Source: Tridacna crocea
Lineage: Eukaryota > Mollusca > Bivalvia > Cardiida > Cardiidae
NCBI GenBank assembly: GCA_943736015.1
Contig: OX031065.1
Coordinates: 39,012,427 to 39,076,426 of the forward strand
Direction: 5' to 3'
Length of the DNA stretch: 64,000 nucleotides
Below are positions 1 to 12,484 of this stretch, in pieces. How positions within the stretch are numbered: the first letter of the stretch is position 1; each line of letters starts with the position of its first letter. The position numbers and the translations under genes were made by a program. The notes below the pieces were generated by a model. The model ran no database searches, was not told where the DNA came from, and saw only the letters and a list, made by a program, of their open reading frames with translations.

Positions 1-208
1 TTAGGTCCGAAATTTCTACCCACGTCGGCGTTTCCACGGCGATTCGGAAGGTTTTGGAGAAGCACCACGATCGCCATGAGCGTACTGAGATCGCCGCCCA
101 GTGGAATGGGGGTTTTAGATTGTGATTTTAACACTTTACTAAACAACCAACTTTTGGACTGGACCAAATTCAACATATCTGCAGACAACAAATTAAATCT
201 TCAACTTG

Positions 209-435
209 TTAACCCTTTCCCAAACGGCACATTTTAGACTCGTCCAAACTGAAAGAATTTGCAGACAACAATTTTAAATTTGATAAAGATAATAGAAAGT
301 TCTCCTAAAGGGTAGAAAACACTGTGGGAAAAGGAGAAATTGCTCGTTAGGAGCAATTTCTCCTTTTCCCACCGTGTTTTCAAAAGACTTGTACTGCAGA
401 CACGTAAAACCAGGGCTTGTTTGGGAAAGGGTTAA
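209..435 (-). mobile_element. Palindromic TTAA MITE (piggyBac-like), hairpin variant
   Basis: Bordered by TTAA on both sides with CCCTTTCCCAAAC-type inverted ends. The central hairpin has the variant top GAAATTGCTC / GAGCAATTTC in place of the usual GAAAATGCTGG / CCAGCATTTTC, with both arms changed together. Strand is given relative to the copy at 32485-32714. Confidence 0.8.
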
Positions 436-587
436 TATGATGATTTCTAACTTTGATAGGGTAGAAAATATTGTGGGGAAAGGAGAAAATGCTGGTAAGC
501 ATGTGTTTAAATTCATGTTTGATCTATGCCACTAATGCAAGGGGTGGTATCACAGGATAGCCTGAAAAAACAGTTATGTTTAGCTCT

Positions 588-816
588 TATCCCCTTCCCA
601 AACAATCCCTGCCTTTTATGACCTGAGATAGGAGCCATTTGAAAACATTGTGGGAAAAGGAGAAAATGCTGGTAACCAGCATTTTCTCCTTTTCCCACAA
701 TGTTTTCTACCCTTCAAAAAAAACAGATTTCAATGTTTGATTTACATTTAATTTGTTGTCTGCAAGAGCTTTGAATTTGGAACAGGTTAAAATTTTGTCG
801 TCTGGTAAAGGGTTAA
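588..816 (+). mobile_element. Palindromic TTAA MITE
   Basis: Right TTAA is intact at 813-816; the left one is mutated. A hairpin of ~66 bases is centred near 675. A fragment of the same element (456-500) lies between this copy and the one at 209-435. Confidence 0.75.
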
Positions 817-1690
817 CCAAAGCATCAGTTAATTAAAATAATGCACAATGAGACACTCAAAGACTTAGCAAAGCTTCATGTCAAGGGGTGGATGGAGGTG
901 AAGGGTTTTATGAATCGATTTCGCCGGATTCCCGTCCAACCTGAGTTTCTGATACTTTTTGGATGTTGTGTGTTATATAGAGTGATAAATTTCTTGAATT
1001 ATTGGTTGAGTGGTGCATACTGGATTTTATGACGTTTTTTGTGCATGGCCTTATTTTACGTAGATAAAGACATGGACATAAATGAACTTACGGCAGCAAG
1101 GCTCCAACTATTTAGGTATTAAACTTTAACGTTGGAAAGTTTTGAAAAGCTTCGTTGCATTAAAGAGAAATTAGATCTATCGTTGATCGATGTGTTTTCG
1201 CGGTGTGCATGTTTTTGAACCCTAAATGCATCCCATATTTCTTAGGCACAATGAAGTGAAAGACGTCACCTTTTTTTTACGAACCCCTTATTGAAACGCA
1301 AACAATAGTTTCACTGCTGTTAATTTAGGAAATGCAACCAAAACAGAACCGTATGCATATTTTTAAAATAAAGATCGATTTTAGTGGTATTTTATGATGT
1401 TTTTCCAGACCACTCACTCTTATTACTGAGAGTGAATATTTCCAACCAGTCCTACTGAAATACGACATGTAGAACTTGTACGTCATGGATATGCCATGGG
1501 AGTTTTTGCATGCCACAGCTGTTCCATAGCAATGAAACCCTTTGAATACGACACTGAATATTTTCAGATGATATATGATAAAGTAGTTCCGAAGAAAATT
1601 CCTAGTCCTTCACAGCTGCTAATAAATTGATAGAAGGAACCGAAACCGGTACTTCCGCTCAGGGCACACTTAACCCCAGAGCTGTAAATC
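817..1690. other. No gene or classified repeat seen
   Basis: AT-rich sequence. A 63-codon open stretch beginning at 841 has no recognisable domain and no splice or repeat support, so I do not call it a gene. Confidence 0.4.
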
Positions 1691-1699
1691 TGTGGTTAA

Positions 1700-2070
1700 G
1701 TTCATATTAGAGGGTTGGATAATAATGATTCTAAACTGCATATTTATGATTTGCAACAAAACAAGTCTGTTAGATCAAGATAATTATATAAATTTTCTGT
1801 TTAAAGTAATTAAAAAGCTGAAAAGACGATCTGAAGTCTCTGACCGGGCTGAGTCTAACGGAACATTCTGTTGTGTCATGGGTTTCTGCGTTTTTTGCAA
1901 CAATCAATTTTTCATGTCTGTAAATTTATGGATACGTATTTCCGTATGATTTGAGAAAGATAATGTCAATAAGGGTGTCAAGTTACTGCATAATTGTCAT
2001 TTTACATGAGACAACGGGAAAATGACACTTTATTATTATTTTGTTTTGGCGTGAGGTTTCACGTGCGGCC
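1700..2070 (-). repeat. Degraded copy of the interior of the hAT-like element at 12485-13860
   Basis: Read on the minus strand, this matches roughly 12850-13180 through several landmarks in order: CACGTGAAACCTCACG, GGAAATACGTATCC, AACCCATGAC and GACTTCAGATCGTC. A third, more diverged copy is at about 11330-11600. No ends or target duplication are visible here. Confidence 0.65.
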
Positions 2071-2542
2071 AAAATTTAGGCCTATTACATGAATTTCAAT
2101 TCCACAACTTATTTTTTTTTTTAAATTTGCTGGAGCAGAAATACTGCAAAAAGTGTATTTTTTTTATTTTCTGGAATTCTAGTGCTGCTGTCAAGAGAAG
2201 ACCAATAGACGTTAAATTTTACACAAGTCCGTCCCGTTCATCGCGTTTCAAAAATTGAGCTAATTGACTTAGAGCAGTTCATTTATATTATGCAAACAGT
2301 TACTTCTGGTGATAGGAAGCATTTTACTTGAATTCTGGTATACGGTATGTTTTTCATGAACTGTCCAATGGATATATAAAGCCATGCAATGAGGCCGGGG
2401 TTTTCCATGTCTCAATTCAGCTTCTGGCACAAGACCGAAGGCTGAATATGTTGTTATCGTTGAATATACATGATTCAAATAGGGACTATGACTATACAGG
2501 CATTTCACATCAAGTTATGTTAGGGTTTTAGAAATAATTTTG

Positions 2543-4457
2543 CAGGGTTCGCTCTGGGTCTAAAAAAGTTGTCGCCAGCTCTTTCGCCAAATGAAAAAGG
2601 TTGGGGCCAATCTGGGGACAGTTGGGGCCAAATTTTCAGGAGTTGGGGCCAGATGAATAATGCAGCATGCTGGACAAAATTTTATACTGGTCGGAATTGT
2701 AAAGAGTTGCAGTCCATTCATAATGTATAATGTATGTTAAGGGGTAGAAAACTTTGTTAGCAAATGAGAATTATCTATGAAAAAGAAAAAGTAACACTTT
2801 CTCAGGGTCATATGAACAAGGTTTTTTAAATTTTTTTGCGTGTTTGATAATTGATTCTTTCTTCATGACAGAGCAGCCAGTGGTGAACGAGTTTGTTAAC
2901 TGACATTGTAGACACATTTTACATAGCATGACTTTTTGCAAGCATCGTATTTGAGAAAGCTAGAAAATTCATGGTCAGAAAGCCAATAGTTCTTAAATAA
3001 TCGTTTTGCAACTTTCGAAGGCGTGCCGAGTTGGTTAGATTCACTTTCATTATGGGAGGCATCAGCTTTACTTTTTCTCACAGACATTAACGTAGCCATT
3101 CATTTTTACATAGAAAGAAAGAGCTAAAAAGTTACCTATCTATAACCTATCAAATTGACAGCATTTGCAGCAGGCAAATACCGGTAGATAACCGCTCCAA
3201 GGCTGTAACTAATATTTAAAGATACATGTATATAAAAAAAATATATAGTCTGTCAAATGTAGAAAAGCTTACTTCCAGCATTTTCTCATATTGCCACGAT
3301 GTTTTCAACTTTCTATTGATAAGTTAGACCCAGTTTCAGAGTGAGAGAGAAATTGAAAATACAGCTGTCTGATTAGCGTTTGTCTTTGATTAATATCGGA
3401 TAAATCGTAAATAAAACCATCATTCAACAACTAAATCTAGATCTAACACCTAATTTACTTTCAAAGCCTTGTAGATTTGCGGTTCACAGCCCAATCAAGG
3501 AAATACTATAAAATCAACAGAATACTTAGATCTATCTAGAATCAAAGACAATAACTTTTTTTTTACATTTTATCTTATAGTTAGTATTCGATTTCATCCA
3601 AATGTTGTTGCAGTGACGAGCTACCATTTTGAAGTTGAATCATGTGACTTTGCTAAATTTCGCCGAAAGCCTTGTAACGTGATACTACATTGGCGCCAAA
3701 TTAGTCACATGATTTGAAAATACTGCCACATGATCTAGATGATCTAAGTATGTCATCATATCTGTTCGTTTGGAAAACTGCGAGTAGAGTCTAATAACTA
3801 ATTAGGATGGAGTAAATGGTTATATTCCATGGTTTTTAAAACTGGGATAATTCAATCCATTTAAAACTTTGGATATAAAAGTTGACGAAGATTGACCGAT
3901 GTCCGGGGTAGTACATTCACTTTCATATATAGTTACTAAATTTAGCAAACCGTGTTTCAAAAATAGAGGTCCGACAAACACAGATAGGCGGCGCTGATAT
4001 TTGTCAATAATATGGGATTATCCCATGGTGTTGTAAAGTTAATTAACAATGACTTGTCAATCAGACTCTCGGTATGTTGTAAACTAATTAAACTTGCTGA
4101 TTGGGCACTAACTGTAAATCGGGTACGGCACACGCTGATATGGTAGATTACACACAGGACGCTTTGATGATATACGAGAGGCGACTTCTAGATTTTTTTC
4201 AGTCAACTTGGACTTCGCTTTTCTTGGCGAAATGAACGAATTTGTTTTGAAATCCGACGACTTATTCGCCCAAGTCACCCACTCGACCGAGGCTATAACT
4301 CGCTTAGCTCGCGAACGCTTACGACAATGAATTTCAAAAGCATTTGTTTTGGGGGCCAGCTTGTAAAAAGTTGTCGCCATGCATTTTCGCCAAATGAAAA
4401 AATCTTGCGCCAAATTTTAATTTTTGTCGCAAATGGCGATTGACAGCGCGAACCCTG
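2543..4457 (-). mobile_element. hAT-like DNA transposon, degenerate
   Basis: Begins CAGGGTTCGC and ends GCGAACCCTG, perfectly inverted, and is directly flanked on each side by ATTTTG (a 6-bp duplication). The CAGGG start and a transposase-like zinc-finger remnant on the minus strand (2822-3099) support hAT. The block AGTTGTCGCCA...CTTTCGCCAAATGAAAAA is repeated near both ends (2566 and 4366) in direct orientation. At 1.9 kb it is too short for an intact transposase gene. Confidence 0.65.
2822..3099 (-). pseudogene. hAT transposase N-terminal zinc-finger remnant
   Basis: From 3099 leftward an open frame contains KNYWLSDHEFSSFLKYD followed by closely spaced Cys (KKSCYVKC), then meets a stop. 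In another frame directly after, the translation NSFTTGCSVMKKESIIKHAK appears. The order W...F.WL/FLKYD - Cys cluster - TTGC...KES..KH is what I know from the TTF/BED-type finger at the start of many animal hAT transposases. The frameshift between the two parts and the lack of a downstream catalytic domain mark it as broken. Homology is from recollection. Confidence 0.5.
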
Positions 4458-6366
4458 ATTTTGGTAAACAGAACTTCAGAAAATGGTTGCCAAATCTAAG
4501 GCTACAATCCGTGTGTGTGTGTGTGTGGGGGGGGTGTTTTATCGGATTTCGGTCAAAAATTGTTCGGAAATTCGTTTTTTTATTTAATCCAAAAGCGGCT
4601 TAGGTGAATTGTATCCAGTTAAGTTATCTATCATGTTTACTTGAGTGCTTTTTCACCATTATCCCGGATTTTAGGAAATCAAATTTGCTACATAGAACTA
4701 AGTAGGGCCCGTTTAGACGTAACATGCAAAAGAAAAGTAAAATGTGAAATGTCCGAAAAATAAATGTTGAACGGCAAACAAGCATGTGTACGTCTAAATA
4801 TTTGGACTAGTCTTTCACCAGTGGACAGAATGTCGTCTAATTCTTACACAAATCGGGTCAACACCAAAAGCTTCAACACAGGACTATTGTGTTTGCCTTT
4901 GTCTAGTGTAAAAGAAAACAGTAATACTAAATAAGAAGACATGGGCATATATCTTTTAGCGAAACAGCAATGAGCCAAACAAATCAGTGTTTGGGATGAA
5001 TCCCACGAAATGAAAGATGCCTCCATCTTGATTGTTTAATTGATTGAACGCACCCAACGCTAGGACGAATTTAGAAAATCTAAGGCCCCTGGGTCATTCT
5101 TAAGTTACTACTTGTAATCATGAGAAAAAGAAATAATCTAAGAAATAACAAGGCTCAATAGTGGGCGTGCTATTTACTTTTCCAATGGTGTTTCGCTGTT
5201 TTTATTGTCTACTTTCCTTCCTGTACGATAGATTATCCGGGCTCTTTTCCTAATTAGTCGCGTCGAAAGAGAGAGAAAATTTGATTGGCTCATTAATTTG
5301 GATATTGGTTTCCTGCACTGCAGACAGCCGGAAACATTGACTGTAATTCGAACTAACAAAATCAAAGAAAATATTAAGGCAAGTATAACAAGTAACGACA
5401 ATGAAGTTAATGAAAAAGAAAAAAATCTTTACGAAAAGTAAATTTTAACACTTTTACTGTTTACCTCTTTTGAAGGAGTTCGGCATCACATGTGTGTTTA
5501 TTAACTACTTTTAACTTATTGGTCTACTTAATTATGCAATGGATTTTTTTTCACGAAATGGACAATCGTTGAAATATGAAATGGAAAGCGCCTCTGACTT
5601 TAGTCTGGTACCCCTCTGTACTCCAAGATAACGTAGTAGTAGGGGCAGGTATTAAAGGTGGCCCTTCAGATTTTGGGACGAAAATTTTACAAAAATGCAA
5701 AGAAATCATCCTTATATTCCCAAAGCCTTTTAATTTGCGTCCATAAAACGCCAGTAGTCGAAAACCAGCCGACAACACGAGAAATTTGAGACTTACCAAC
5801 CCAGGTAGACACCAACTGGAGGCACATTCTATTTTTAGATGATCAGTTCTCTCATTTACATACAGGAATACACAGACGAAGTTTCAAACCTAGCGTCCGA
5901 AGAAGACATTATGGAAAATAATTATTGCATGTTTGTTATGTAATGGAATTTAACCGTTATTAGTGACGTGCCAGTCACTTGACATTCCCATAATTTCTTA
6001 TTGATTTTTGGTGCAAAATCTAAAAATACCTTAAGAGGCTACGTAACCTTTTAAGGGAGCACCATCAAAAACATTTTTTTGGATAATTTTATGAGTCTTA
6101 ATTATTGATGATTTGTATTATTTTTTCATATAAATTTCAGTGATATACATATTTGTTAATTTGGTAAGATGTAAAAATCCTAAATACCCACCTTTAATCT
6201 AGATGAGGTTGACTTCGTATTTGATACCTGCTATAATTTGTATCAAAATATTCACTCAATAATATCATTGCAGTAAGTTTGCAATGAATACTACATGACT
6301 TGTGTACTTTTTTGTATTATTATTTAGCCATTCACTGTTCTTTCTTTGTATTATTTAGAACTAAGT
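4458..6366. other. No gene seen; AT-rich with simple repeats
   Basis: Holds a (GT)n run followed by a G run at 4509-4537 and several poly-T tracts. No ORF here has coding character and I recognise no element ends. Confidence 0.4.
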
Positions 6367-7013
6367 CGAAATTTGGCTCTCCAGAGAAAAAGTCCCCTGG
6401 AGAAATCATCCCCATACTGCTTGATTTCTCCAGAAATCGTTCCCATATTCAAATTTCATACACAATTTTGCTATTAAAAGCTTGTATATGATTTTTTTTC
6501 TTTTTTTTTTTTTTTTTTTCTTCTTTTTATGATATGACTTAAGTGTTTACTTTGTGCAGAGACATAGATAGTGTATTGTAGTAGTAGTAGTAGTAGTTTA
6601 TTTTTGTAAAGTGACACATATAATACATAATAAATGTTGGTTATATATATATAAGTAAACAAACAGTATGTGTACAGCATCTTGTTTGTCTCTGCTTTGT
6701 GTTATGGCTTTCTTTATTCAAAAAAGTTGTTCTGTGTCATTGTTTATACAACAAATTTCACACTTACAGTTTATTGTTCATACATGTCACAGATACCTTA
6801 ACCTCTTAGATTTTCACTTTCTTCTTTTTGTTTGAATTTGATTTTTTAACTGTAGTCATTCTGTCACTGAGTGTATATTATGATCCTATATGAAGAGAAC
6901 AGAATTTTATAATTGTAAAAAATAATCGCATTATGAAATATATCTGCGCATGGGTATTCATGTGTTTTATGATGGTTTAGATCCTTTTCTCTCGATAGAT
7001 CTCTTTCTCTCCA

Positions 7014-7017
<4 letters not shown>

Positions 7018-7048
<31 letters not shown>
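7018..7048. repeat. (TC)n microsatellite
   Basis: About 15 uninterrupted TC units in the interior of the element at 6375-8109. Confidence 0.9.
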
Positions 7049-7049
<1 letters not shown>

Positions 7050-7659
7050 CGGCAAAATAAATCAACCCTTATCTCTATTTTTTGTGTATGCGTGGAAATT
7101 GTATGGTCTTCAAATAGCCAGGATTAAGTTATACAGTGTTTGGATTAATTTGGCCGTTTGGTCGTGAACGTGGTCATTGATTCTATCTCTAGTAAGATTT
7201 ATTATTGACTATAATCCATAGATTCTATATGTATAAGTAAGGTTAAATTGTCAAAGATACACTTTAGAAAACATTAACCGAAAGGTTGATTTAATTGAGA
7301 CATACACCAAAACTTTTTTTTTCTTTGAACAAAATTTTCATTTTTAAAACAATATTTTAGATAAATATCGAAAACATTACTGCAAAAGAGAAAAGACGTA
7401 CTCTTAACTGGCACTTCTTTGCTTGACCAACATTTTTTAAAGATATTTTTGTGCTGTTAATGAGGCGATACAATGTCGTTTTTGCTACCTTGATTTTTTT
7501 TTTATAGATCAGAAAGAAAGCCTTTAATTAATAGAAATAAAGCTCTATATGTACTTAAATTTTCTGTGGGAGTATGAACCTTTGTAACAAAGTCACTAAA
7601 ATCAAACAAATATAAAAATCCGTTTCTCGGAGAGAAGTGGGGACGAAAAACCTGTGTTG

Positions 7660-7692
7660 AGATAGATAGATAGATAGATAGACAGATAGATA
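7660..7692. repeat. (GATA)n microsatellite
   Basis: Roughly seven GATA units with one GACA variant. Confidence 0.9.
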
Positions 7693-8135
7693 TGGAAGAG
7701 GGAGAGATACGGCTTCAACATCTCAGTATTTAAATTATGGAAAATGACCTAAAGACTGCTAAATATATATTAATTTTATATTTCAAAGAAATCTTACATT
7801 TGTAAACTACCTGTGACAGGTGTGAAAAGCAACCTATTGGTGTGAAATTTGTCGTTTAAATAATGACTGTAATCAAATAGCTTTTGCATCAAGACTCTGC
7901 AACACAAAGTAAATAGTATACCAAAGAAAAAACTTCAAAAATATTATCAAACAGAACTTTAAAAGCAAACTTGTATATGAATTTTGAATATGAAATTTGA
8001 TTTGGAGACGATTTTTCCGGAGAAGTCGTCCCAGGGGACGAATCCTCCGGAGAAATCGTCCCCAAGCAGTTTGTGGACGATTTCTACAGGGGACGATTTC
8101 TACAGCATTCGAAATTTTCAGTATTCAAAAGAGGT

Positions 8136-8876
8136 CATCTTCGCAAGCCAAGGCTGACGATTCACTACGCTACTCTACCCTTGGCGGATCGAGCTTGATT
8201 TTTACATTCTCCCGATACGCTTTTTCATTGGATGCAGCCAGCTCTAACTGCAACGAATGAAATCGCTCGTAGCATTTCACCTTTGATAAAAATAGAACAA
8301 GATCGCTACCTTTCGAATAACCAGCCGATATACAGGTGGATATAGCTCAGTAGGTAGAGCGTAGCACTCGTGAACACAATGTTTCGGGTCACTACATGTT
8401 GTGGGTTCGAATCCTCGGCTGACCAACTAAAAGTAATAATAGTTTTTCGGATGAGACATTAAACCGAGGTCCCGTGTGACGGTGCTATACGCTGAGCACG
8501 TTAAAGAACCAGGCGAAGCTCTCAGTAGTTTCGACCTGTATCCTTGTATACTATCCACCGTAACAACTAATAGTCTTCTGGGGCCGTCGCTCAGATGGGC
8601 AACCTGTAGCGACGATAAATAAACGGAAATAGCCAACTAACTTTCGAATAGAAGGTAAACATGGAAACCCACCTGGATGTCTGCTTATCGCTTCATGTGT
8701 ATTCGTAAGCGGTTTGTAAAAGGATATTTCATTGGCTTTATATGATGTGAAAAGGGGGGAGGGGTGTAATAACCAGTATCCAATAGAGGGCGCATCGCAG
8801 GAATCTCGAAATCGGTCTCGATCAGCCAAGGTAAGATCCACGTAGTGGTCGATCGCAACCTTGGCTCGCGAAGATG
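8136..8876. mobile_element. Long-TIR element, Mutator-like, same family as 13879-14423
   Basis: Starts CATCTTCGCAAGCCAAGG and ends CCTTGGCTCGCGAAGATG; inverted similarity extends inward for several tens of bases. A SINE (8320-8640) sits inside. The flanks AAAAGAGGT and AAAATGGTG are only weakly alike, so the target duplication has decayed or the boundary is slightly off. Compared with the family member at 13.9 kb, the shared internal word is CATTGGATGC. Confidence 0.6.
8320..8640 (+). mobile_element. tRNA-derived SINE
   Basis: Perfect 10-bp target duplication CTTTCGAATA (8310-8319 and 8641-8650). The head has a pol III A box (TAGCTCAGTAGGTAGAGC, 8342) and B box (GGTTCGAATCC, 8404). It is followed by a central block GGATGAGACATTAAACCGAG / GTCCCGTGTG, which I recall as widespread in invertebrate SINEs without being sure which superfamily, and a short A-rich tail. 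The ~60 bp between A and B boxes is too long for a functional tRNA. Confidence 0.85.
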
Positions 8877-8885
8877 AAAATGGTG

Positions 8886-9244
8886 GGCGTAATGTAAAAT
8901 GCCTCTGAATGAATTTGACAGGACTCTGTTGTAGTTCTGTAGCGTACAGATTACTTCAAGATTGCATTAAGGTTCATCATATTTAAAAGCTGCTCAATAT
9001 AGGTTCATCTGCCCGACCGTAGTGATCCCAGAATAATGATGTTGATTCCTGGCACGCCTGAGCTATCGCATTCTTTTGAGTTTGCTCTAAAACAGGTGAC
9101 ATTGTGAGAACCTTCCGCAAATTTGTTGTGATCACTGTCTGTTTACTCTGCTATGTATACAGCCGGTGACCTACGATTGACCGGTTTCTGTCTGTTTCCA
9201 GTTTCATCGTTGACACAGGTACCCCGGCATATGTTTCAACTGCA
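8886..9244. other. No gene or element recognised
   Basis: Unique-looking sequence between the SINE-bearing element and the left inverted arm at 9245. Confidence 0.4.
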
Positions 9245-9540
9245 TATTCACACTGGAGAGACCTTACGAACTTGTTCCTGGTCAACGTTACTGTCCCTGT
9301 CAATTTTACGTACCCGTTCGAGTAAAAAACATGGCTGCGCCCACAAGATTACACAAGGTAAGCACAAAACATAATTTTTTAAACATGTTATTGAATAGAT
9401 ATGCAGTTGCAGGTTGTCGCACGGAATGTCTGGAATGTCAGTGCACGTTAATCTTTAGTTCTTTTGGTGGTTAATCGTCTGTTGAAGACGTTTAATCCAA
9501 CAAAGTTTCGCCGGGGACTACGATTTCTGAAAAAACACAA
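9245..9540 (+). repeat. Left arm of a ~290-bp inverted pair carrying a mini-exon
   Basis: Matches, inverted, 14826-15125 (landmarks CACTGGAGAGACCTTACGAA, GGTCAACGTTACTGTCCCTG, AACATGGCTGCGCCCACAAG, CATTCCGTGCGACAACC in the right arm). Includes an ATG in good context at 9331 that reads MAAPTRLHK and then runs into GTAAGCA, a consensus splice donor. Both arms preserve this ATG-to-donor unit without change. It could be a captured promoter and first exon, or the 5' end of a transposon gene. Confidence 0.75.
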
Positions 9541-10002
9541 CTTGGAGTCTCCAAAAATCCTTGTAAAACATATACACTCAATATTCTGAAGTGTGTGCCG
9601 TGTCAGATGACCATTACAGTGATTATCCTCAGCACTATAAACCGATAAAAAATCAAACTGCAGTTATTCAGGGATATTTTGCCATTTTTACATTACAACG
9701 TAAGATGCTCCGACAGTCAATACAACGATTCAGCTTCTGAGCTGAAAATACGGTATGCGTATGGGTTTGTGTTACAGTGAACAATTTTGTTATTAAGTTG
9801 GTCAAGATTCTATATTAATCATCGTAGTCACAGTCGTAGTGTAGTTAAATAAATACTTGAATGGAAGTACAATTCTACAACACATTGAACTCTTCTTTCT
9901 ATCAATAGGCCTAATGTTACTGGGCATGTTCAGGCGATCTCAGGTTTTCTTTTTCTATCCCCAATTTTATAAAGTTGGCAGAATCAGACACCCAACGTGA
10001 AA

Positions 10003-10008
<6 letters not shown>

Positions 10009-10042
<34 letters not shown>
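10009..10042. repeat. (AG)n microsatellite
   Basis: About 16 AG units after GTGAG. Confidence 0.9.
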
Positions 10043-10047
<5 letters not shown>

Positions 10048-11329
10048 TCATTAAGTAGACTGGTCCTTGAACATACAGAAAATTGACCTAAAGCGAAAAG
10101 TCTTGGTCCACTTCCGCCTGCACGGAATGCACAAGCTGACCTGGGCAGATTCTTTCCGCAGATGCATTAAGCCCCCTTTCCACAGAGGATCGCTGATCAA
10201 TATTTAAAGCATAGTATTAGATATTAATAGTTACTTTTAGGTGTGCCGCTTACAAGGCATACGAATGGTTGTTCGTTGATGATCATTATTATTAAATCAT
10301 ATTCACAAAAACGAGTCTCTTGATGACGATATCGAAGATGGTATTTATAATAGTTATGGATCTTCTGCAAGATAGTTATGATAGATATCCTTTGCATGAT
10401 ACTGTCTGTCATCAAGCTCTTCATCTATATCACAGGAATTTGACATTCTATAACCAAAATAAATGATAAAATATGAAAAAAAAATATCTCCCCTATATAA
10501 TGTAAACACAAGAAGTGCAACGTCTCGATTGTCTCATTCAAAATCCTAGAAATGCGCCAAAATGTCTCATAGGAATACGGAAGTTGCGCCTATATTTTTT
10601 GCAAATCTTTCTAAAACTAAAACAAAAGAAAGGTGAAGTTAGGTGTGTTTTGTGAATATTATTATTGATTGTATGCGTTAGAATCTAATTTTAACATCGG
10701 TATTCGGGAATGTTACTCGATAATACATTGTACGATTGATAAAATGCGACTTTATATCCGAGATATTGTGATTGAATCATCGGGACAGAAACATAAATTA
10801 AACTGCTCATTGCAGGAGGTCCTTGTATCTATCACTTGGTGGTGGGCAGATGATCGACTATAGTCGAAAGTCATTTGGTTTTGGCTTCCGATTCCGATAA
10901 TCGATTGAGAAAACCCGGAATCGATTGTAGTCGATTCTTGAACTCGCTTGGTGCCTAAACTTGAATTCTTGGTTTTGTGACTATCATTAATCACAATCTT
11001 CGATTGAACAGTAGATAACAAACATCAAAATTGGCCGGAAAAATGAGAAAGAAATTTTTGTCCATGAATTATTTGACAAAACTTGACAACTCGGCACGCT
11101 TCTCATTTGATCCCGGAATCCGGGTTTTGAGACTTGGAAATTTGAAATGATCTGTCTTTGACAGTGGAAAATATCTGACACATGAAATTATCGTCCAGAG
11201 CTTCATATAATCTAGCTTGCATACATCCGACAGAAAATTGGGCTAAACACGATCAGTATAAAATGCGAAGGACACGCGGATGATAATCAGGCTGTCGAAT
11301 CATTTATTAAAGAGTAACAAAGGTGTTAT

Positions 11330-11600
11330 TCCTCTTATCTAGTGTAAAGTGACAGATTTTTTAATTTATTTGCTATTCAAACTGACTGGATGATGTCAAA
11401 TCATGTAGCAATACTTCTCCAAAAATTAATTGTCACGAAAAAATAGATCGCCAAAAAAGCGTGAAAACCCATGACAATACAATGAGCAGCCTTGGTCTCG
11501 TCCGATCAGGGAGACTTCAAACTATCTTCTCATCAATAATAATGAATTTATACAGAGAATTTATACAAATCTCTGAAAAAAGCAATAAGTGAAAGCTAAA
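11330..11600 (+). repeat. Copy of the 12.85-13.18 kb segment
   Basis: Shares, in order and same orientation, AAACCCATGACA, GTCCGATCAG and GACTTCA with the hAT-like element interior, and is inverted relative to 1700-2070. Confidence 0.6.
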
Positions 11601-11653
11601 TTCCATTTATGAGTGAAAAAAATGTTATAGATCTATAGCAGACAGCTAGGATT

Positions 11654-11672
11654 GGGGGGGGGGGGGGGGGGG
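11654..11672. repeat. Poly-G run
   Basis: About 19 consecutive G; G-quadruplex-capable and a likely assembly-error site. Confidence 0.9.
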
Positions 11673-11898
11673 CGTTGAAGTCGTCGTCTGCAAATGCTTT
11701 TTTTTGTATATGGAAAAATGAACAGTATTGATTATTCATGTGCTAATAAAATAAAACAGAATAAAGTGCTTTACTAGAAATCTTTATAACGTCTCATCTG
11801 AAGATTTAAATGTCTCATTACTTTTGAAAATGTCCCATTGGTTTTCAAAGACAGGAGCCATTGTCTCATTGAAATAAGTTCTTCACCGATCACTGTTA

Positions 11899-12347
11899 GC
11901 CTAGCGATAGAAAACACAAAAATATACCTGCGACATTCGGCGATTTCTCAGTAGACACCTTTTAACCGGAAATATCCGCCATGTATTACATTTTTTTTGA
12001 CAATTTCTATCCATCGAGGAGGCCATTCGCTGACGTCACAGGATTCCCAGGAAGGGCCAGGAAGTGTATTTTCGGATTATGTATTAGAGTCAAATATCTT
12101 TTATTTAAAAGATAACACGGTCAAATACTTTTGTTAGTTACTTCTATTAAGTATCATGTGATGTCCATAAATATATCTTAAAAACGAAAAAAATAATAGT
12201 AATACGTAATCCGAAAATACGTTTCCTGGCTCTTCCCGTGACGTCAGCGAATGGCCTCGATGAATAGAAATTGTCTCCGGTTAAAAGGTGGCCACTGAGG
12301 AATCGCCGAATGTCGCAGGTACATTTTTGTGTTGTCTATCGCTAGGC
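11899..12347. mobile_element. Fold-back MITE with ~200-bp inverted arms, TA-flanked
   Basis: TA-GCCTAGCGATAG... at the left, ...CTATCGCTAGGC-TA at the right. The arms pair nearly throughout (ACCTGCGACATTCGGCGATT, CTTTTAACCGGA, GGCCATTCGCTGACGTCA). TA duplication and terminal inverted repeats suggest a Tc1/mariner-related MITE. It sits inside the element 10433-14458. Confidence 0.75.
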
Positions 12348-12484
12348 TAAAGGAAATTATGATCAATGTTTGTTTCGTGGGTAATTTTGGGTGGGAAAGA
12401 CTGTCTTGTGCTGTCGCTTGCAATCGAGACGTTGCATTCCTTGTGTTTATATTATATAGGGGAGATTTTTTTTTCCATATTTTA

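Larger units (their letters stand above)
6375..8109. mobile_element. 1.7-kb element with self-complementary GGGGACGATTTCTCC ends
   Basis: Flanked by CGAAATTT at 6367-6374 and 8110-8117 (8-bp duplication). Both ends carry repeated forms of GGGGACGATTTCTCCGG and its complement, so each end folds on itself as well as with the other. Interior: an AGT triplet run (6578-6597), a TC microsatellite (7018-7048) and a GATA run (7660-7692). A second copy occupies 23030-26262 and shares both ends and about 300 bp of sequence next to each. The 8-bp duplication would suit hAT, but the ends do not look typical. Confidence 0.6.

Noticed and set aside
841-1032. 63-codon ORF starting with ATG
   Set aside because: No recognisable domain, no splice or regulatory support, length expected by chance in this much sequence.
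8341-8415. Functional tRNA gene
   Set aside because: A and B boxes are present but their spacing is too long for a tRNA fold, and the unit continues into a SINE body with a target duplication.
8427-8841. Minus-strand ORFs of 69 and 96 codons
   Set aside because: They overlap the SINE body and the surrounding element and are translations of repeats.
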